DNA of 64,000 bases, taken from Candidatus Melainabacteria bacterium. Lineage in GTDB: Bacteria; Cyanobacteriota; Vampirovibrionia; Obscuribacterales; Obscuribacteraceae. Positions 33,474-43,200 of the stretch are shown piece by piece. The notes below the pieces were generated by a model that ran no database searches, was not told the DNA's origin, and worked only from the letters and a program-made list of their open reading frames with translations. The stretch spans positions 141,084 through 205,083 of the forward strand of contig PLZS01000099.1 of the NCBI GenBank assembly GCA_003153555.1, in the 5' to 3' direction. The translations under genes were made by a program, and so were the position numbers. Within the stretch, counting starts at the first letter, position 1, and the number at the start of each line of letters is the position of its first letter.

Positions 33474-34277
33474 CTAAGCCGGCGAGAAATTTAACGTATT
33501 ATCCAACTCATAGGCTCGCTTGCGATCATCTAGCCATGCATCAATGCCCAATATTTGATACAAAGAGCTGCGCAGTAGATATGCAGGCGGATAATTCTCG
33601 TCCAGCCTGATTGCATTGTTCAGATCGTTGAGTGCAGCCAAATATTTCCCCGATTTCATATGGATCAACCCTCTCCACGTGTAGCCTTCCACCAGATTCG
33701 GATTCAGCTCCAAGGCCTTGCCGCAATCGGCAATCGCTTCAGGCAATTGCGCTAAGTAATAACTCACTTCGGCTCGATTGAGATAAAGCTCGGCTTGTTC
33801 GGGGCGAAGTCTTAAACACTGATTGAAGTCTGCCAAGGCTGCTACATAATCGTGCAAGTACGAGTATGCAGCACCGCGCCCTAATAATGGCTCCATCAAA
33901 GAAGAATTCAATTTTATTGCTGTATCGAAGTCAGCGATAGCCTCGTGATGACGATCGATGATGCTCAGAGCCAAACCACGATTTGAGTAAGCCAAAGCAA
34001 AACCATTGTCCAAATTTATTGCTCGCGTCAAGTCGATGATGGCTTGTTGTATATCACCCGAATGCAAGAACATAGTGCCGCGATCGTAATAAGGCTCGGG
34101 TTTATTGGGCAATAGGTAGATTAGCGCATCGAGATATTTAAGGTCAGGCCTTTTTTTCTCAGTAGTCTTTGAGCGACTATTTTTGTATCTAGTGGCTCTA
34201 TTGCCATAAATGTAGTCAGGCTGATCGCTGCAAAGCCCGATCTTGACGACGGAAGGTTGTAGCAGGGGCATGTTCAT
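33474..34277 (-). CDS. TPR protein
   Basis: 267 aa from the ATG at 34277 (AAGG 9 bases upstream; an ATG at 34295 is possible). Five to six tetratricopeptide repeats from about residue 60: LVEGYTWRGLIHMKSGKYLAAL, ELYLNRAEVSYYLAQLPEAI and FALAYSNRGLALSIIDRHHEAI all show the W/Y-G-Y-A-P pattern. There is no signal peptide. TPRs provide a protein-binding surface; the partner may be the product of the following gene, whose start is 15 bases downstream. Confidence 0.8.
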   Translation of the reverse strand: MNMPLLQPSVVKIGLCSDQPDYIYGNRATRYKNSRSKTTEKKRPDLKYLDALIYLLPNKPEPYYDRGTMFLHSGDIQQAIIDLTRAINLDNGFALAYSNRGLALSIIDRHHEAIADFDTAIKLNSSLMEPLLGRGAAYSYLHDYVAALADFNQCLRLRPEQAELYLNRAEVSYYLAQLPEAIADCGKALELNPNLVEGYTWRGLIHMKSGKYLAALNDLNNAIRLDENYPPAYLLRSSLYQILGIDAWLDDRKRAYELDNTLNFSPA

Positions 34278-34357
34278 GATTTTTACCTTGAGCATCTACA
34301 CAATTAGAGAATCTTTTGTTCGAGATTCAGTGCTCATAGGATCATCTTGTGAACAGC

Positions 34358-34374
34358 ATAAAATACACATCAAA
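34358..34374 (-). promoter_or_regulatory. 11-bp-period direct-repeat box pair
   Basis: On the minus strand TTTGAT (34374-34369) and TTTTAT (34363-34358), period 11 bp, 80 bases before the TPR gene start at 34277. Confidence 0.5.
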
Positions 34375-34483
34375 TTATCAAGCATACTGCTGGAATATTG
34401 AGCTTGAATAATTTGTGCATCTGACTGCACTCTAGATATCTTCGAATGAAAGAATTTTTGCTGTCCGCAATTCTAATTACGGA

Positions 34484-34500
34484 TTTGATGACGGTTTTAT
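34484..34500 (+). promoter_or_regulatory. 11-bp-period direct-repeat box pair
   Basis: TTTGAT at 34484-34489 and TTTTAT at 34495-34500, period 11 bp, about 150 bases before the TPR gene at 34653. It is divergent from the pair at 34358. Confidence 0.5.
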
Positions 34501-34652
34501 ATAGAAGGCGTCAATATTGCACGGTCTTAGTGATGACCCGGGGCAAAACATTAGCTAGCTAGCTACCATGGGTAAAGTGATCGTGTCGAACTCCTTGGAC
34601 AGTTGCTTGCACGAATGAGTATCGAAGAGCGTAAGAAAATCAAAAAATCAAA

Positions 34653-35312
34653 ATGAAGACGAGCAATCAAAACTGGTTAACATACCGAGCATTAGCCGAG
34701 ACTGCTATCCAGCGTGGTGACTTGTCTCAAGCCGAAGAAATGTGGCTTTCGGCGCTAAAACAAACCGTTGTGTTCGAAGAACTTGATATACAGCTATCAA
34801 GCACGCTGGACAAAATTAGCAGTCTTTATCAGCAGCATGAAAAGTATGACCAGGCAGAAACTTATTGCCAGAAAGCCCTGGTGGTGATCGAAAAACTAGT
34901 CGGCAAAAGAAATCATTATCAGGTCGCTAATTGTTTGAACAATCTTGCCGGCATCTACTATTGCCAGGGGCTTTATGGGCAAGCAGAACCAATCTGCCTG
35001 GAGGTTTTGTCTATATACCAAAGTCTATCGGGTGCCAACTATGGTGGAAACGTTGGCATGGCGTTGAATAATTTGGCGATGTTATATCACGCAAATAAAA
35101 AATTGGAGCTTGCTGAGCAATACTATTTGCAGGCCATTAGCATCCGCAGCAAATTGCTTGGTCCGAGCAATCCAATTGTTATCACGCTGTTGAAGAATTA
35201 TGAGAATTTGCGCGAGCTCATGACACAGACACATCAAACTGATGTGTCTTGCCATCGTAGCCGTCAATATCATCTGAAACCAATCACCACCATGAGCAGA
35301 GAGGGTGATTAA
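34653..35312 (+). CDS. TPR protein of kinesin-light-chain type
   Basis: 219 aa. Three to four long TPRs of the 42-residue type: LSQAEEMWLSALKQT, YDQAETYCQKALVVIEKLVG, and LELAEQYYLQAISIRSKLLG with intervening NNLAGIYYCQGLYGQAE. This is the same TPR style as the C-terminus of the Ser/Thr kinase at 49252. No signal peptide. Probably a cytoplasmic adaptor. Confidence 0.8.
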   Translation: MKTSNQNWLTYRALAETAIQRGDLSQAEEMWLSALKQTVVFEELDIQLSSTLDKISSLYQQHEKYDQAETYCQKALVVIEKLVGKRNHYQVANCLNNLAGIYYCQGLYGQAEPICLEVLSIYQSLSGANYGGNVGMALNNLAMLYHANKKLELAEQYYLQAISIRSKLLGPSNPIVITLLKNYENLRELMTQTHQTDVSCHRSRQYHLKPITTMSREGD

Positions 35313-35369
35313 ACCATTGCTTGTGTTGTGTTAGCTTGAATCGATTCTCGTGTTAACAAACTATTGAGG

Positions 35370-35624
35370 CTAAAGAGCGTACCAGTTGGCTGTGCCAAAC
35401 TGTGCTGCTTGTGGTGCCTCGATACCAATGTAAGCGGCGGACTCCTTCACTTTCGTGTCCAGTTGCATGCCGGCGAAGTGATCGACTACTTGAGCAACTC
35501 CTCGAATCGGCTCTTCTGCAGCCGCGTAGAGGGCTGAGTTGCCAAACTCGGCTAGACAATTACGGTTGCTCGAACTGTCACCAAACTGTGGTGTGGTTTC
35601 TCTCATTGTCGGAAATGAGTGCAA
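35370..35624 (-). CDS. Small hypothetical protein, up to 84 aa
   Basis: TTG at 35624 or ATG at 35606; neither has a good ribosome site. The C-terminal half (AAYIGIEAPQAAQFGTANWYAL) looks like a real folded segment. The main support is the 11-bp direct-repeat pair at 35689-35705, oriented toward this gene at the same distance as at clear genes. Confidence 0.5.
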   Translation of the reverse strand: MHSFPTMRETTPQFGDSSSNRNCLAEFGNSALYAAAEEPIRGVAQVVDHFAGMQLDTKVKESAAYIGIEAPQAAQFGTANWYAL

Positions 35625-35688
35625 AGAGGATACTGCAACACTGACTTATAGCTCCTGGATAATGGGACGTCATCATCCGCCAACATTC

Positions 35689-35705
35689 ATAAAATAGCCG
35701 TCAAA
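35689..35705 (-). promoter_or_regulatory. 11-bp-period direct-repeat box pair
   Basis: Minus strand TTTGAC (35705-35700) and TTTTAT (35694-35689), period 11 bp, 64 bases before the small gene starting at 35624. Confidence 0.5.
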
Positions 35706-35744
35706 TTTAATTCGTAGAGCTACTCAATAGAGCCTGTCAGGTTG

Positions 35745-36107
35745 TTAGGGCGCGCGTGCGAATTGATTTGAGAACTGACTATTCTTGGAGAGGAGCAGTT
35801 TGCTCAAGAAATCTTGGTCATCGCCAATTCGTTTTTTGTTGCAATAGCCGACTGAAGAAAACACTTGACGCAGGCTATGTCTATATGAGATGTCGATTGC
35901 TTCAATCATAGTGGTACCGTTCTGATTATTATCAGGACTGATCACTTCAGGGTTGTAGTCACTGTCCGAACTAGGTGCAGGAGCGTACTTCCTGTAATAA
36001 TATTCAATCAGTTCCTCGTTGAGGCCTACTGGAGAAAACTTCTCCCACGATAAAGGGCAAAGCAGTGATTCATCTATTGGATCGATTGACATTGTGATGA
36101 CATCCAA
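35745..36107 (-). CDS. Hypothetical protein, 120 aa
   Basis: TTG start at 36107 or ATG at 36092. An acidic N-terminal half (LSWEKFSPVGLNEELIEYYYRKY) and a Ser/Asp/Asn-rich middle are followed by a basic C-terminus. No known motif. A direct-repeat box pair lies 61 bases upstream. Secretion or function cannot be inferred. Confidence 0.55.
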   Translation of the reverse strand: MDVITMSIDPIDESLLCPLSWEKFSPVGLNEELIEYYYRKYAPAPSSDSDYNPEVISPDNNQNGTTMIEAIDISYRHSLRQVFSSVGYCNKKRIGDDQDFLSKLLLSKNSQFSNQFARAP

Positions 36108-36168
36108 GACTGGGAGAAAAAAGTCCTAACGCGCTGTGTTGTGTTGTTACCTTGATACAGCCAAGTGC

Positions 36169-36185
36169 ATAAAATCATCGTCAAA
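36169..36185 (-). promoter_or_regulatory. 11-bp-period direct-repeat box pair
   Basis: Minus strand TTTGAC (36185-36180) and TTTTAT (36174-36169), period 11 bp, 61 bases upstream of the 120-aa gene. Confidence 0.5.
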
Positions 36186-36303
36186 CGATGCATGTTAGGT
36201 TGAACAAAGAAGCGAAAGGCGGAAGCAAAAGACTCTTGTCCCTGGACAAGAGTAGGCAAATGCATTCTAAAAAACTGACCGATGCGCTTATGCATCCGGC
36301 CGC

Positions 36304-36501
36304 GTGCACCAACATTCACCCGCACAAGCAATTTTCGGTTCACTTCATGGCGAAGTGGGGCTCGTCCTCATTGCTATGGTCGAATTTTATGAACAAGACG
36401 AAAACAAACAAGCCAAAGTAAGATTGCTCCAATTGAAAAAGCAGATTCACGATATAGCAGCCCTGTACTACACCTTACAATCGCGACTGTGGCACATTTA
36501 A
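36304..36501 (+). CDS. Doubtful small ORF
   Basis: A 65-codon frame whose second half (VEFYEQDENKQAKVRLLQL, then KKQIHDIAALYYTLQ) looks helical and protein-like, but there is no ribosome site and the first half is not protein-like. It may be the end of a decayed gene. Confidence 0.25.
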   Translation: MHQHSPAQAIFGSLHGEVGLVLIAMVEFYEQDENKQAKVRLLQLKKQIHDIAALYYTLQSRLWHI

Positions 36502-36521
36502 CACCTGAATTAACCAACTAA

Positions 36522-38906
36522 CTATTTGACATTCAGCGGATTGTAAATTGGGTTGGATTGTTGCCTTTGCACAACTGCAGGAAGTTTACGTTGCAATTCT
36601 GCAGCGGCAGCTTCGAGTTGGGGGATGTCTGGATTGTTTGGATCAATTTGCTTTGCCAGAGCTATTGCATTTAGCGCACCATCGTATCCGCGCGGTTGTC
36701 CATTGTTGTAACGAGCCTGGCGTCCCTCAGGTCCATCACCTCCATTGAGAACCCGCAATGCGCCGGTTGGATCTCCTGATCCAAAGTGATAAGTTCGTGT
36801 CATGCCCTCCGCCATTCCTAACTGGATACAAGCCATATCACGGAACAGTTTCGCTACAAACTGGTTTGTGCTGCCGCGATTGAGGGCAAGGCTGTTGTCG
36901 AGATCACGCTTCATCAGGAGCATGTCCCCTTGATTGCCGTGGTAGAAATCAGCAAGTTCCGAAAGTACAGCTGGTATGTCATGCTTTCCGTAGATTTTGT
37001 TCTTGATGGTGGAATCTATCCGCCTGCCGACCTCATCCAATCCGGTCAGGTCTGATTGCGCAACTTTACTGCCCTGTACTGTTTTACCCAGTTCAATATT
37101 GGTTTGCTGCTTGGCGCGATCGACATTTATGTTGGCAATTAACAGAGATCTCAATGCCTGCCCACCAATATCAATGTTGCTGTCCTGCAAAATGAAGTCT
37201 TTTGTGGTGCCCTTTATAAGTGTGCCTTTTTCCAAACGACTCTCGCCAAAAGCATCGTTAAGAATTACAGCGCCCCTGAAGGCACTGAGCATGCCGTCGT
37301 ACTTGCGATTTGGCCTTAACCAATCGGATACGTATAGCCTCAGAGCATAATCATCTTTCTGACCCAGATTCTTGAACGTGTCGATAGCGGTATTCATTGA
37401 GGCAGCGGTTCGATCCTTCATATCTATCTTCATTTGGTCGAAAGCTTCATCCTTTACGTCCGCATTTGCAGGACCTTCAAATAGATTGTAAATGCGTCCC
37501 AGCGCCCACGCTCCGGCTACCATGGCAATCTTATTTCTCGCCGGCAGCACGAATGCCCCAGCAATCAAAGTTGCATCTACTGCGGTTGGCCGCAAGTATC
37601 GGCTAACTTCCTCATGTTCACTCGGCGGCAATACATGATCGAGAAATTTCCCAGCCAGAATAGCGGCGCCTGTATATCCAACCGTAGTGAGGACACCAGT
37701 CTTGCTGAATCCACCAGTGGCAAAAGCCATTGGTAACAAGAACTCATTAGTGTTCCAACTTTTTGTCATGCTGTTAACTATTGGAAAAGATTCTGTAGCG
37801 TTTTTGGATGTAAGACCTTGATGATGATCGTTACCGGTCAAGATTTTATCCAAATAGTGATCGGCCATCATCGCTACTCCAACTATTGCCGCACCTCTGA
37901 CAAAATTGGCACTCAAGTCATGGAACGCCAACTGGGCTTTGGTCATTTCAATCGCACGAACATTCGACTCTTGACGCCGTGCCAGCAATTCCAGTTCTTT
38001 GTCAGTGAACAAGGTTGGATTGTAGATCTTCTGGGTGTGCAATTGCTCCAGTAGTTCGGCTCCCTTTGCACGCTCCTGCCACTCTGGCGCTAAAAACACT
38101 TGCTTGCGCTCGTAAAGCTGGTGTAGCTGAGTGGACTCAGACGCCGTCAACGCGCTTGGATCTTTCTTAAGCAACTCCTCGATCGCCTGAGCGTCGGTTT
38201 TCATCAAATTAGTTACATCATCATTAAGCGCGTTGAAATAACTCTTCCGCAGCGTTAGGTCAGAGCTACGCAAATACTTTTCGTCAAAGTTAGCTTGATA
38301 CCACTTAGCTCCTTTATAGATCAAACTGCCTTCTTTTGGCAGGAGAGCATCTTCGATTTTGGCAACACCCCGATTGATATTGTCGGTCCATAAATCCGGC
38401 AATATTCCCGTTCTTCTAAGAGCAGGATTGAGCGGCAATGCTGCGGCCTCTGGTGAAGGCAGCATACGGTCTACTGCCTGATTTAAAGCCCAAGGTATCG
38501 GACCACCAAATGCGGCACCACTGAGACCCCCGATCACCAAATTTCCGGCAAACCCAATCGGATGCTGCAAAGCAGTATCAATGTCACTACGGTGCGGATC
38601 ATATAGATTATCCTGAGAATTGTGACCTTCCTGAGGAACAATTCGCAAAATCGATGATGCCACTCGGTTTGGCTCAGTAGCCACCGCTGGGGGTGCTGCT
38701 CCCTCAGGACTGTTATTAGAAGCTCCTTTTACTGTGGCAGAGATTACCTTGTCTGATGCTCCGTTAGCAGATGGTGACAGGGGCGATTGATGATCGCTTG
38801 AAACGCCAGTCACAACTGAAGGTGCCGGACGCCATGGACTGCCGCTTGATACTTCATTAAGAAGTGCAGGAGATGCCGGACGCCATGGACTACCATCGAA
38901 ACCCAT
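36522..38906 (-). CDS. Large low-complexity/membrane-associated protein, 794 aa
   Basis: GAGG lies 7 bases before the ATG. The first 100 residues are Ser/Pro/Ala-rich with a repeated SPWRPA motif (residues 6-11 and 23-28). The middle (about 110-490) contains several hydrophobic, glycine-rich segments (IGFAGNLVIGGLSGAAFGG; NFVRGAAIVGVAMMADHYL; FATGGFSKTGVLTTVGYTGAAILAG) that could insert in or line a membrane. The C-terminal 300 residues are soluble with TPR-like helices (ALRVLNGGDG, GALNAIALAKQIDPNNPDI). No catalytic motif is recognised. A single-gene unit with a box pair 100 bases upstream. Confidence 0.7.
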   Translation of the reverse strand: MGFDGSPWRPASPALLNEVSSGSPWRPAPSVVTGVSSDHQSPLSPSANGASDKVISATVKGASNNSPEGAAPPAVATEPNRVASSILRIVPQEGHNSQDNLYDPHRSDIDTALQHPIGFAGNLVIGGLSGAAFGGPIPWALNQAVDRMLPSPEAAALPLNPALRRTGILPDLWTDNINRGVAKIEDALLPKEGSLIYKGAKWYQANFDEKYLRSSDLTLRKSYFNALNDDVTNLMKTDAQAIEELLKKDPSALTASESTQLHQLYERKQVFLAPEWQERAKGAELLEQLHTQKIYNPTLFTDKELELLARRQESNVRAIEMTKAQLAFHDLSANFVRGAAIVGVAMMADHYLDKILTGNDHHQGLTSKNATESFPIVNSMTKSWNTNEFLLPMAFATGGFSKTGVLTTVGYTGAAILAGKFLDHVLPPSEHEEVSRYLRPTAVDATLIAGAFVLPARNKIAMVAGAWALGRIYNLFEGPANADVKDEAFDQMKIDMKDRTAASMNTAIDTFKNLGQKDDYALRLYVSDWLRPNRKYDGMLSAFRGAVILNDAFGESRLEKGTLIKGTTKDFILQDSNIDIGGQALRSLLIANINVDRAKQQTNIELGKTVQGSKVAQSDLTGLDEVGRRIDSTIKNKIYGKHDIPAVLSELADFYHGNQGDMLLMKRDLDNSLALNRGSTNQFVAKLFRDMACIQLGMAEGMTRTYHFGSGDPTGALRVLNGGDGPEGRQARYNNGQPRGYDGALNAIALAKQIDPNNPDIPQLEAAAAELQRKLPAVVQRQQSNPIYNPLNVK

Positions 38907-39006
38907 TTAGAAACCTCGCCGAAAGAATTCATCGTTGTTGTGCTTTGCCCGTGAGCCAAACTTCATCCAGCTCATTTCGCAGATGCATCATATTGATTTG
39001 AAGCAC

Positions 39007-39023
39007 ATAAAACGGATATCAAA
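39007..39023 (-). promoter_or_regulatory. 11-bp-period direct-repeat box pair
   Basis: Minus strand TTTGAT (39023-39018) and TTTTAT (39012-39007), period 11 bp, 100 bases before the 794-aa gene. A -10-like TATGAT follows. Confidence 0.5.
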
Positions 39024-39074
39024 TTGCGTCCATCAGTCCAGTCGATCCTGCGTATAATCACCACTTAGGACTGC

Positions 39075-39635
39075 TCACTTGTACCTATATGTAGCAAGTT
39101 CTAACTGTCGCGCTCTGGCAAAGTAGCTCTGCGGATCAAACTGTTGTTCACCGTCGAGATCGAGCGTCCACAAACTTCTCTTCTGCAAAGAAAGATTCCC
39201 GAAATAAACATGTAGAGCAGCCGCAGGCTCAGGATGCGGATTGGTGACAGAGTGGATTACGTCGCCATCCAACACTCTAACCTGTGGTGCCCCAACATCA
39301 ATGCGCCCAATCTGCTTGATTCTGTGATGGTCTTCCTTCAATCTGGTGTAGAGTAAATTCGTCTCGCAGCCAGCATAAATACCTAACACTACCGGCATTC
39401 CATGTTCGTGAGGAGGATACTGCAGCCCTTGAAAAACCAGAACACGATAGATTGTCAAATCGCTTGACTGATAAAGTAGAATCTCTTCTTCTCCACTGGC
39501 GGGCAGCACTTGCAATATCTCAGCAGCTCGCGAAACAGCTTCGTCCACTACATCTCTTACGGCATTGATCGGATCCGCCCCACTACGATTAGCTGCACGA
39601 CACTGCGAAACAAACGAGTCTACATCAAAGTGCAT
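39075..39635 (-). CDS. Cysteine-dioxygenase-like cupin
   Basis: 186 aa, AGGAGG 5 bases before the ATG. A double-stranded beta-helix protein: YPPHEHGMPVVLGIYAG supplies the HxH and following Glu-like region of cupin motif 1, and VLDGDVIHSVTNP with ALHVYFG supplies the His of motif 2. The arrangement fits the cysteine dioxygenase/PCO-like branch of mononuclear iron thiol dioxygenases. Substrate is not certain (cysteine, mercaptopropionate or other). Confidence 0.75.
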   Translation of the reverse strand: MHFDVDSFVSQCRAANRSGADPINAVRDVVDEAVSRAAEILQVLPASGEEEILLYQSSDLTIYRVLVFQGLQYPPHEHGMPVVLGIYAGCETNLLYTRLKEDHHRIKQIGRIDVGAPQVRVLDGDVIHSVTNPHPEPAAALHVYFGNLSLQKRSLWTLDLDGEQQFDPQSYFARARQLELATYRYK

Positions 39636-39692
39636 AACAGCCTCCTAAGATAAAGTCAGATCAAAAACTCTAGTGCTCTCATCGGATCGAAA

Positions 39693-39962
39693 CTATCCCT
39701 CCTTCTTTTTGTCACCCAAATACTTATCCGGATTATTGGCCGGTAAGTCTTTATCGTGCACCTCTTCGCTCGCGTCAGGCCCATGTGGATCTGGTCCGTG
39801 CGGATCTGGAGTGATGTCCCGGCCTGGGTCGCTGGCTTTATTCTTATCATCTGCCGCCAGGCAGAATGGTTGGAGCGGAACGCGCGAAGACACGTTTATC
39901 GTCTGCTTCGAAGAAAAGGCCACACTAATGGTGAGCGACAAAATACCGCCGATGTAAAACAT
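39693..39962 (-). CDS. Small exported or membrane-anchored protein, 89 aa
   Basis: ATG at 39962 with GGAGG 6 bases upstream; a longer frame from 40097 is excluded because a box pair lies only 4 bases before it. Residues 1-17 are hydrophobic (MFYIGGILSLTISVAF) and the rest is Asp/Pro/Lys-rich with a DPHGPDPHGPD repeat. Probably tethered by its N-terminus. Function unknown. Confidence 0.6.
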   Translation of the reverse strand: MFYIGGILSLTISVAFSSKQTINVSSRVPLQPFCLAADDKNKASDPGRDITPDPHGPDPHGPDASEEVHDKDLPANNPDKYLGDKKKEG

Positions 39963-40101
39963 AAGCACCTCCAGTGAAGATTTTTTGCTGCCCGCGGCTA
40001 TATGCAACGCCCTGCACACATTCGGAAGGGTCATACGTCGCGGCAATAGAATCTTGCGTCCGGGCTTTGGTGCCTTGACTATAAAATCATGCACCAACAG
40101 T

Positions 40102-40118
40102 ATAAAATGTGCGTCAAA
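40102..40118 (-). promoter_or_regulatory. 11-bp-period direct-repeat box pair
   Basis: Minus strand TTTGAC (40118-40113) and TTTTAT (40107-40102), period 11 bp, with TATAGT as -10 candidate about 18 bases on. Upstream of the 89-aa gene. Confidence 0.5.
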
Positions 40119-40267
40119 CGATCAGAATTCTTGTAGTTGAACTTTCAGATCATCAATTTGTCGGTAGCAGCTTGGGAAATCGCAGATAAGAACAAGCAAT
40201 CAAATGGGACGGCTTATATAATGATTCAGACCACCTGTGAGTTGTTACGCAGGCAGTCGGACGGACC

Positions 40268-43200
40268 ATGCTGCCAACCCCCATCCTAAACACGAAAAAA
40301 CGACCTTACACCCCAGCGATTTTTCGCAAGGGTCTAATCATGGTGCTTGTGCCTGGCATACTGGGAAGCGCTTTTCTACTAGTATTAAATGGACTCTGGC
40401 TGTCAACTAGCAAGTTAACTATCGAATCGCAACGGCGAAACCAGATCGTTTTTAAGCTCAATAATGCTTTTTCCGGTCTCATTTCGTACGTATTGGACCT
40501 GATGACATATTGCTTCGAACCTACTTCTGCCTTGAAAAGTCGGGGAATCAAAGAAAGAAAGGTTTTGGGGCAACAACTCAAAGAGTTGCATACTGCAGCG
40601 GAATATGATCAGAAACGATTTACCGACATTAAATCAATAGAAGCACGTCTGGTGAGTATCGTTGCCGATGCCGACAGTTTAGCAAAAGAACTCGAAACAA
40701 AAACTGCAAAAATAATCACCCCACCGGAAAACAAAATCAGTTATTTTGTAGACCGCGAAGGTACTCTTCATCATTCAGGGCCAAAAGAGACAGACAACTA
40801 TTTGCTTAGGAAACGACCAGACGGGGTTGCCTTCAAGAGCTATTCAAAAGAATATTCGCCCGAATTGAAAAAATTCGGACTGGAAATTTCGTTTCCAAAC
40901 GGAGATAAAAGTTTTAGTACAAAAGATGGAAAAATTGGCTACCGTATAGATCGACTTGGCAATGAACTTCATTTTGGTCTGGAGGAGGACGACAACTATG
41001 TCAGCCAGAAACGAGCAGATGGAACAGTAGTAAAAACTTTTCTCAAAGATCACTCTGTCGAATTCGATTACCCTAACGGCAAGAAAAAATTTGTTTCTGA
41101 ACAGGGGCAATTGATAGCTGAGAAACACCACAGCACGCATTCAGTTATCAGTCCGAAAGTACCTTTGGTTAACTCTCGTTTCAATGATAATAAGCAACGG
41201 TTCGAGAAATATGCCAGCCTTGTCACACGTGGCTTGGAACTAGCCGACAGCATTCAATCAGTTGTAGAAGACGAACATCGAGCCCAATCTCTTGCCCGAG
41301 TTGAGCAAGATAATCTGCGCCAAATTTCCAAGAATATCGTGCTGCTTGGATTTTTATGCGGCTCCATCTTGTCGCTCATCGTTCTTGCCGGTTTTGTTCG
41401 CAACATAATAATGCGAATGAGAGTGCTGAATCTCAATGCCGCCGGTCTTTCAAAACTCAAGAAATCAGTAAGTAGGCTGCAAGGTGACGATGAACTGACA
41501 TATCTAGACACAGTTTTCCACCAAACAGAACAGGAACTTGGAGAAGCCGCTGAACAGCATAAATCCATTATGCAGATGGTTGCTCACGACATGCGATCAC
41601 CAATCATGGCGATGCAAATTTACATCGAAGTCTTCCAGGACCTCTCAGAAGAATCCTTGCAAGAAACAGCAGCTCAGTGGTGCGAGAATATCAAAACAGG
41701 TTCTAATCGAGTCCTTTCATTTGTCACAGACCTGCTGACACTTGAAAGACTTGAATCCGGGGAAGACCTGAAACTGCAGTTGTCTGAATTTACTCTTGAG
41801 AGTGCGGCCGAGGAATGTTGCAAAAGCCTCTCAGCCGATAGTCGGAACAAACTTGTCACTATCGAAAATCACTGTGGTGAACAATTGCTCACAGCTGACA
41901 GAGAACGAGTCAAGCAAGTGATTAAAAACTATCTAGCTATTGCAATTAAGTGTGCCTCGCCTAGGTCGGTTGTTCTTGTCGCGTCAGAACAAATCGATGA
42001 CTCAATCAAACTTAGCGTTACTGAAAATAGTGAAGACTGGCTTTCAGCGGCTGGCACAAACAAGACATTTGCTAGGTTCCAGCTGCCCCAAGACCGAGAT
42101 GAGAATTCCGAATTTCGCTTGTCTCTTGCCACATCCAAAGTGCTCATTGAAGCTCATAGTGGCACTGTTGGTGCCATCTCCGCACCTGGCATTGGCAGTA
42201 AATTCTGGTTTTCTATTCCGGCCAAAGCCAATGCAAATGCAGAGACTACGGGCTGTGAGCCTGCTGATGCGAAAGCTAGCGCTAAAATTTCCCTGAGCGA
42301 AATTTTACGTCCTGGACTGGTAAGAAAAGCTGTCATTCTTACAGCATTCCCGCTTGTAGTTCAGGCGTCCTGGCTGGTGTGGGTAAATGCGCAATTGGAC
42401 GAATCTGAGCGGCTTGAGATGTTAGAGCAACGCCATTCGAACATAGTAGCTATGACCAATCGTATTTTGATGAGCGTATTTAGGGCAAATAGCGGTCTTG
42501 CCTCTTTCCTGGTTAAGCATGACACTTTATCGAAAGACTTGGCCGTCGAAAATTTTGACTTGCTCGACCAACAACTTCCACAACTAGATGCGCTGACATC
42601 TGCAAATTCTGCTCAAAAAGAAGTATGGCAGAACCTGGCAGAATTTGTGCGACTAGAAATAGGACAACTGCAAAAAACGTTTAATACAGCCCCAGATGAT
42701 GGCAGCACAGGGCTTTCGGACATGGCTCATGTTTTGACTCGTGCTGGAGATTTGTTTGCTCGTAGTTCGGAGGTATTAGCGGATGACTTGCGACAGCTTG
42801 CGGAAATTCAGATTAAACAAGAAGATTTTCGCTCCAGAGTCCAGACCTTCATCTTCTGGTCGATTCCAATCAATCTTGCCATGTCCTTAGGCCTGTTGTG
42901 GCTCTTCACCGTAAACATTACCAAGCGCCTGAACATTGTCATTGATAACGCGAGAAAACTTCCAGGGCGAGAAATGCTAGGCGATAAAATTCGTGGATCC
43001 GATGAAATTGCCTCGTTAGACGCACTCCTTCATGAAGCTGCAGAAGAGTTATCAAAAGCAGATCAGTTACGCGAAGGCATGATGGACATAGTCGCTCATG
43101 ATATCCGCTCTCCGCTGATCGCAGTTGAAACGTCTCTCTCATTGCTCGAACGAGCTGTTCCTTCAGATCTTGAGGAAAAGGCAGTCAGCTGTCTCAAATC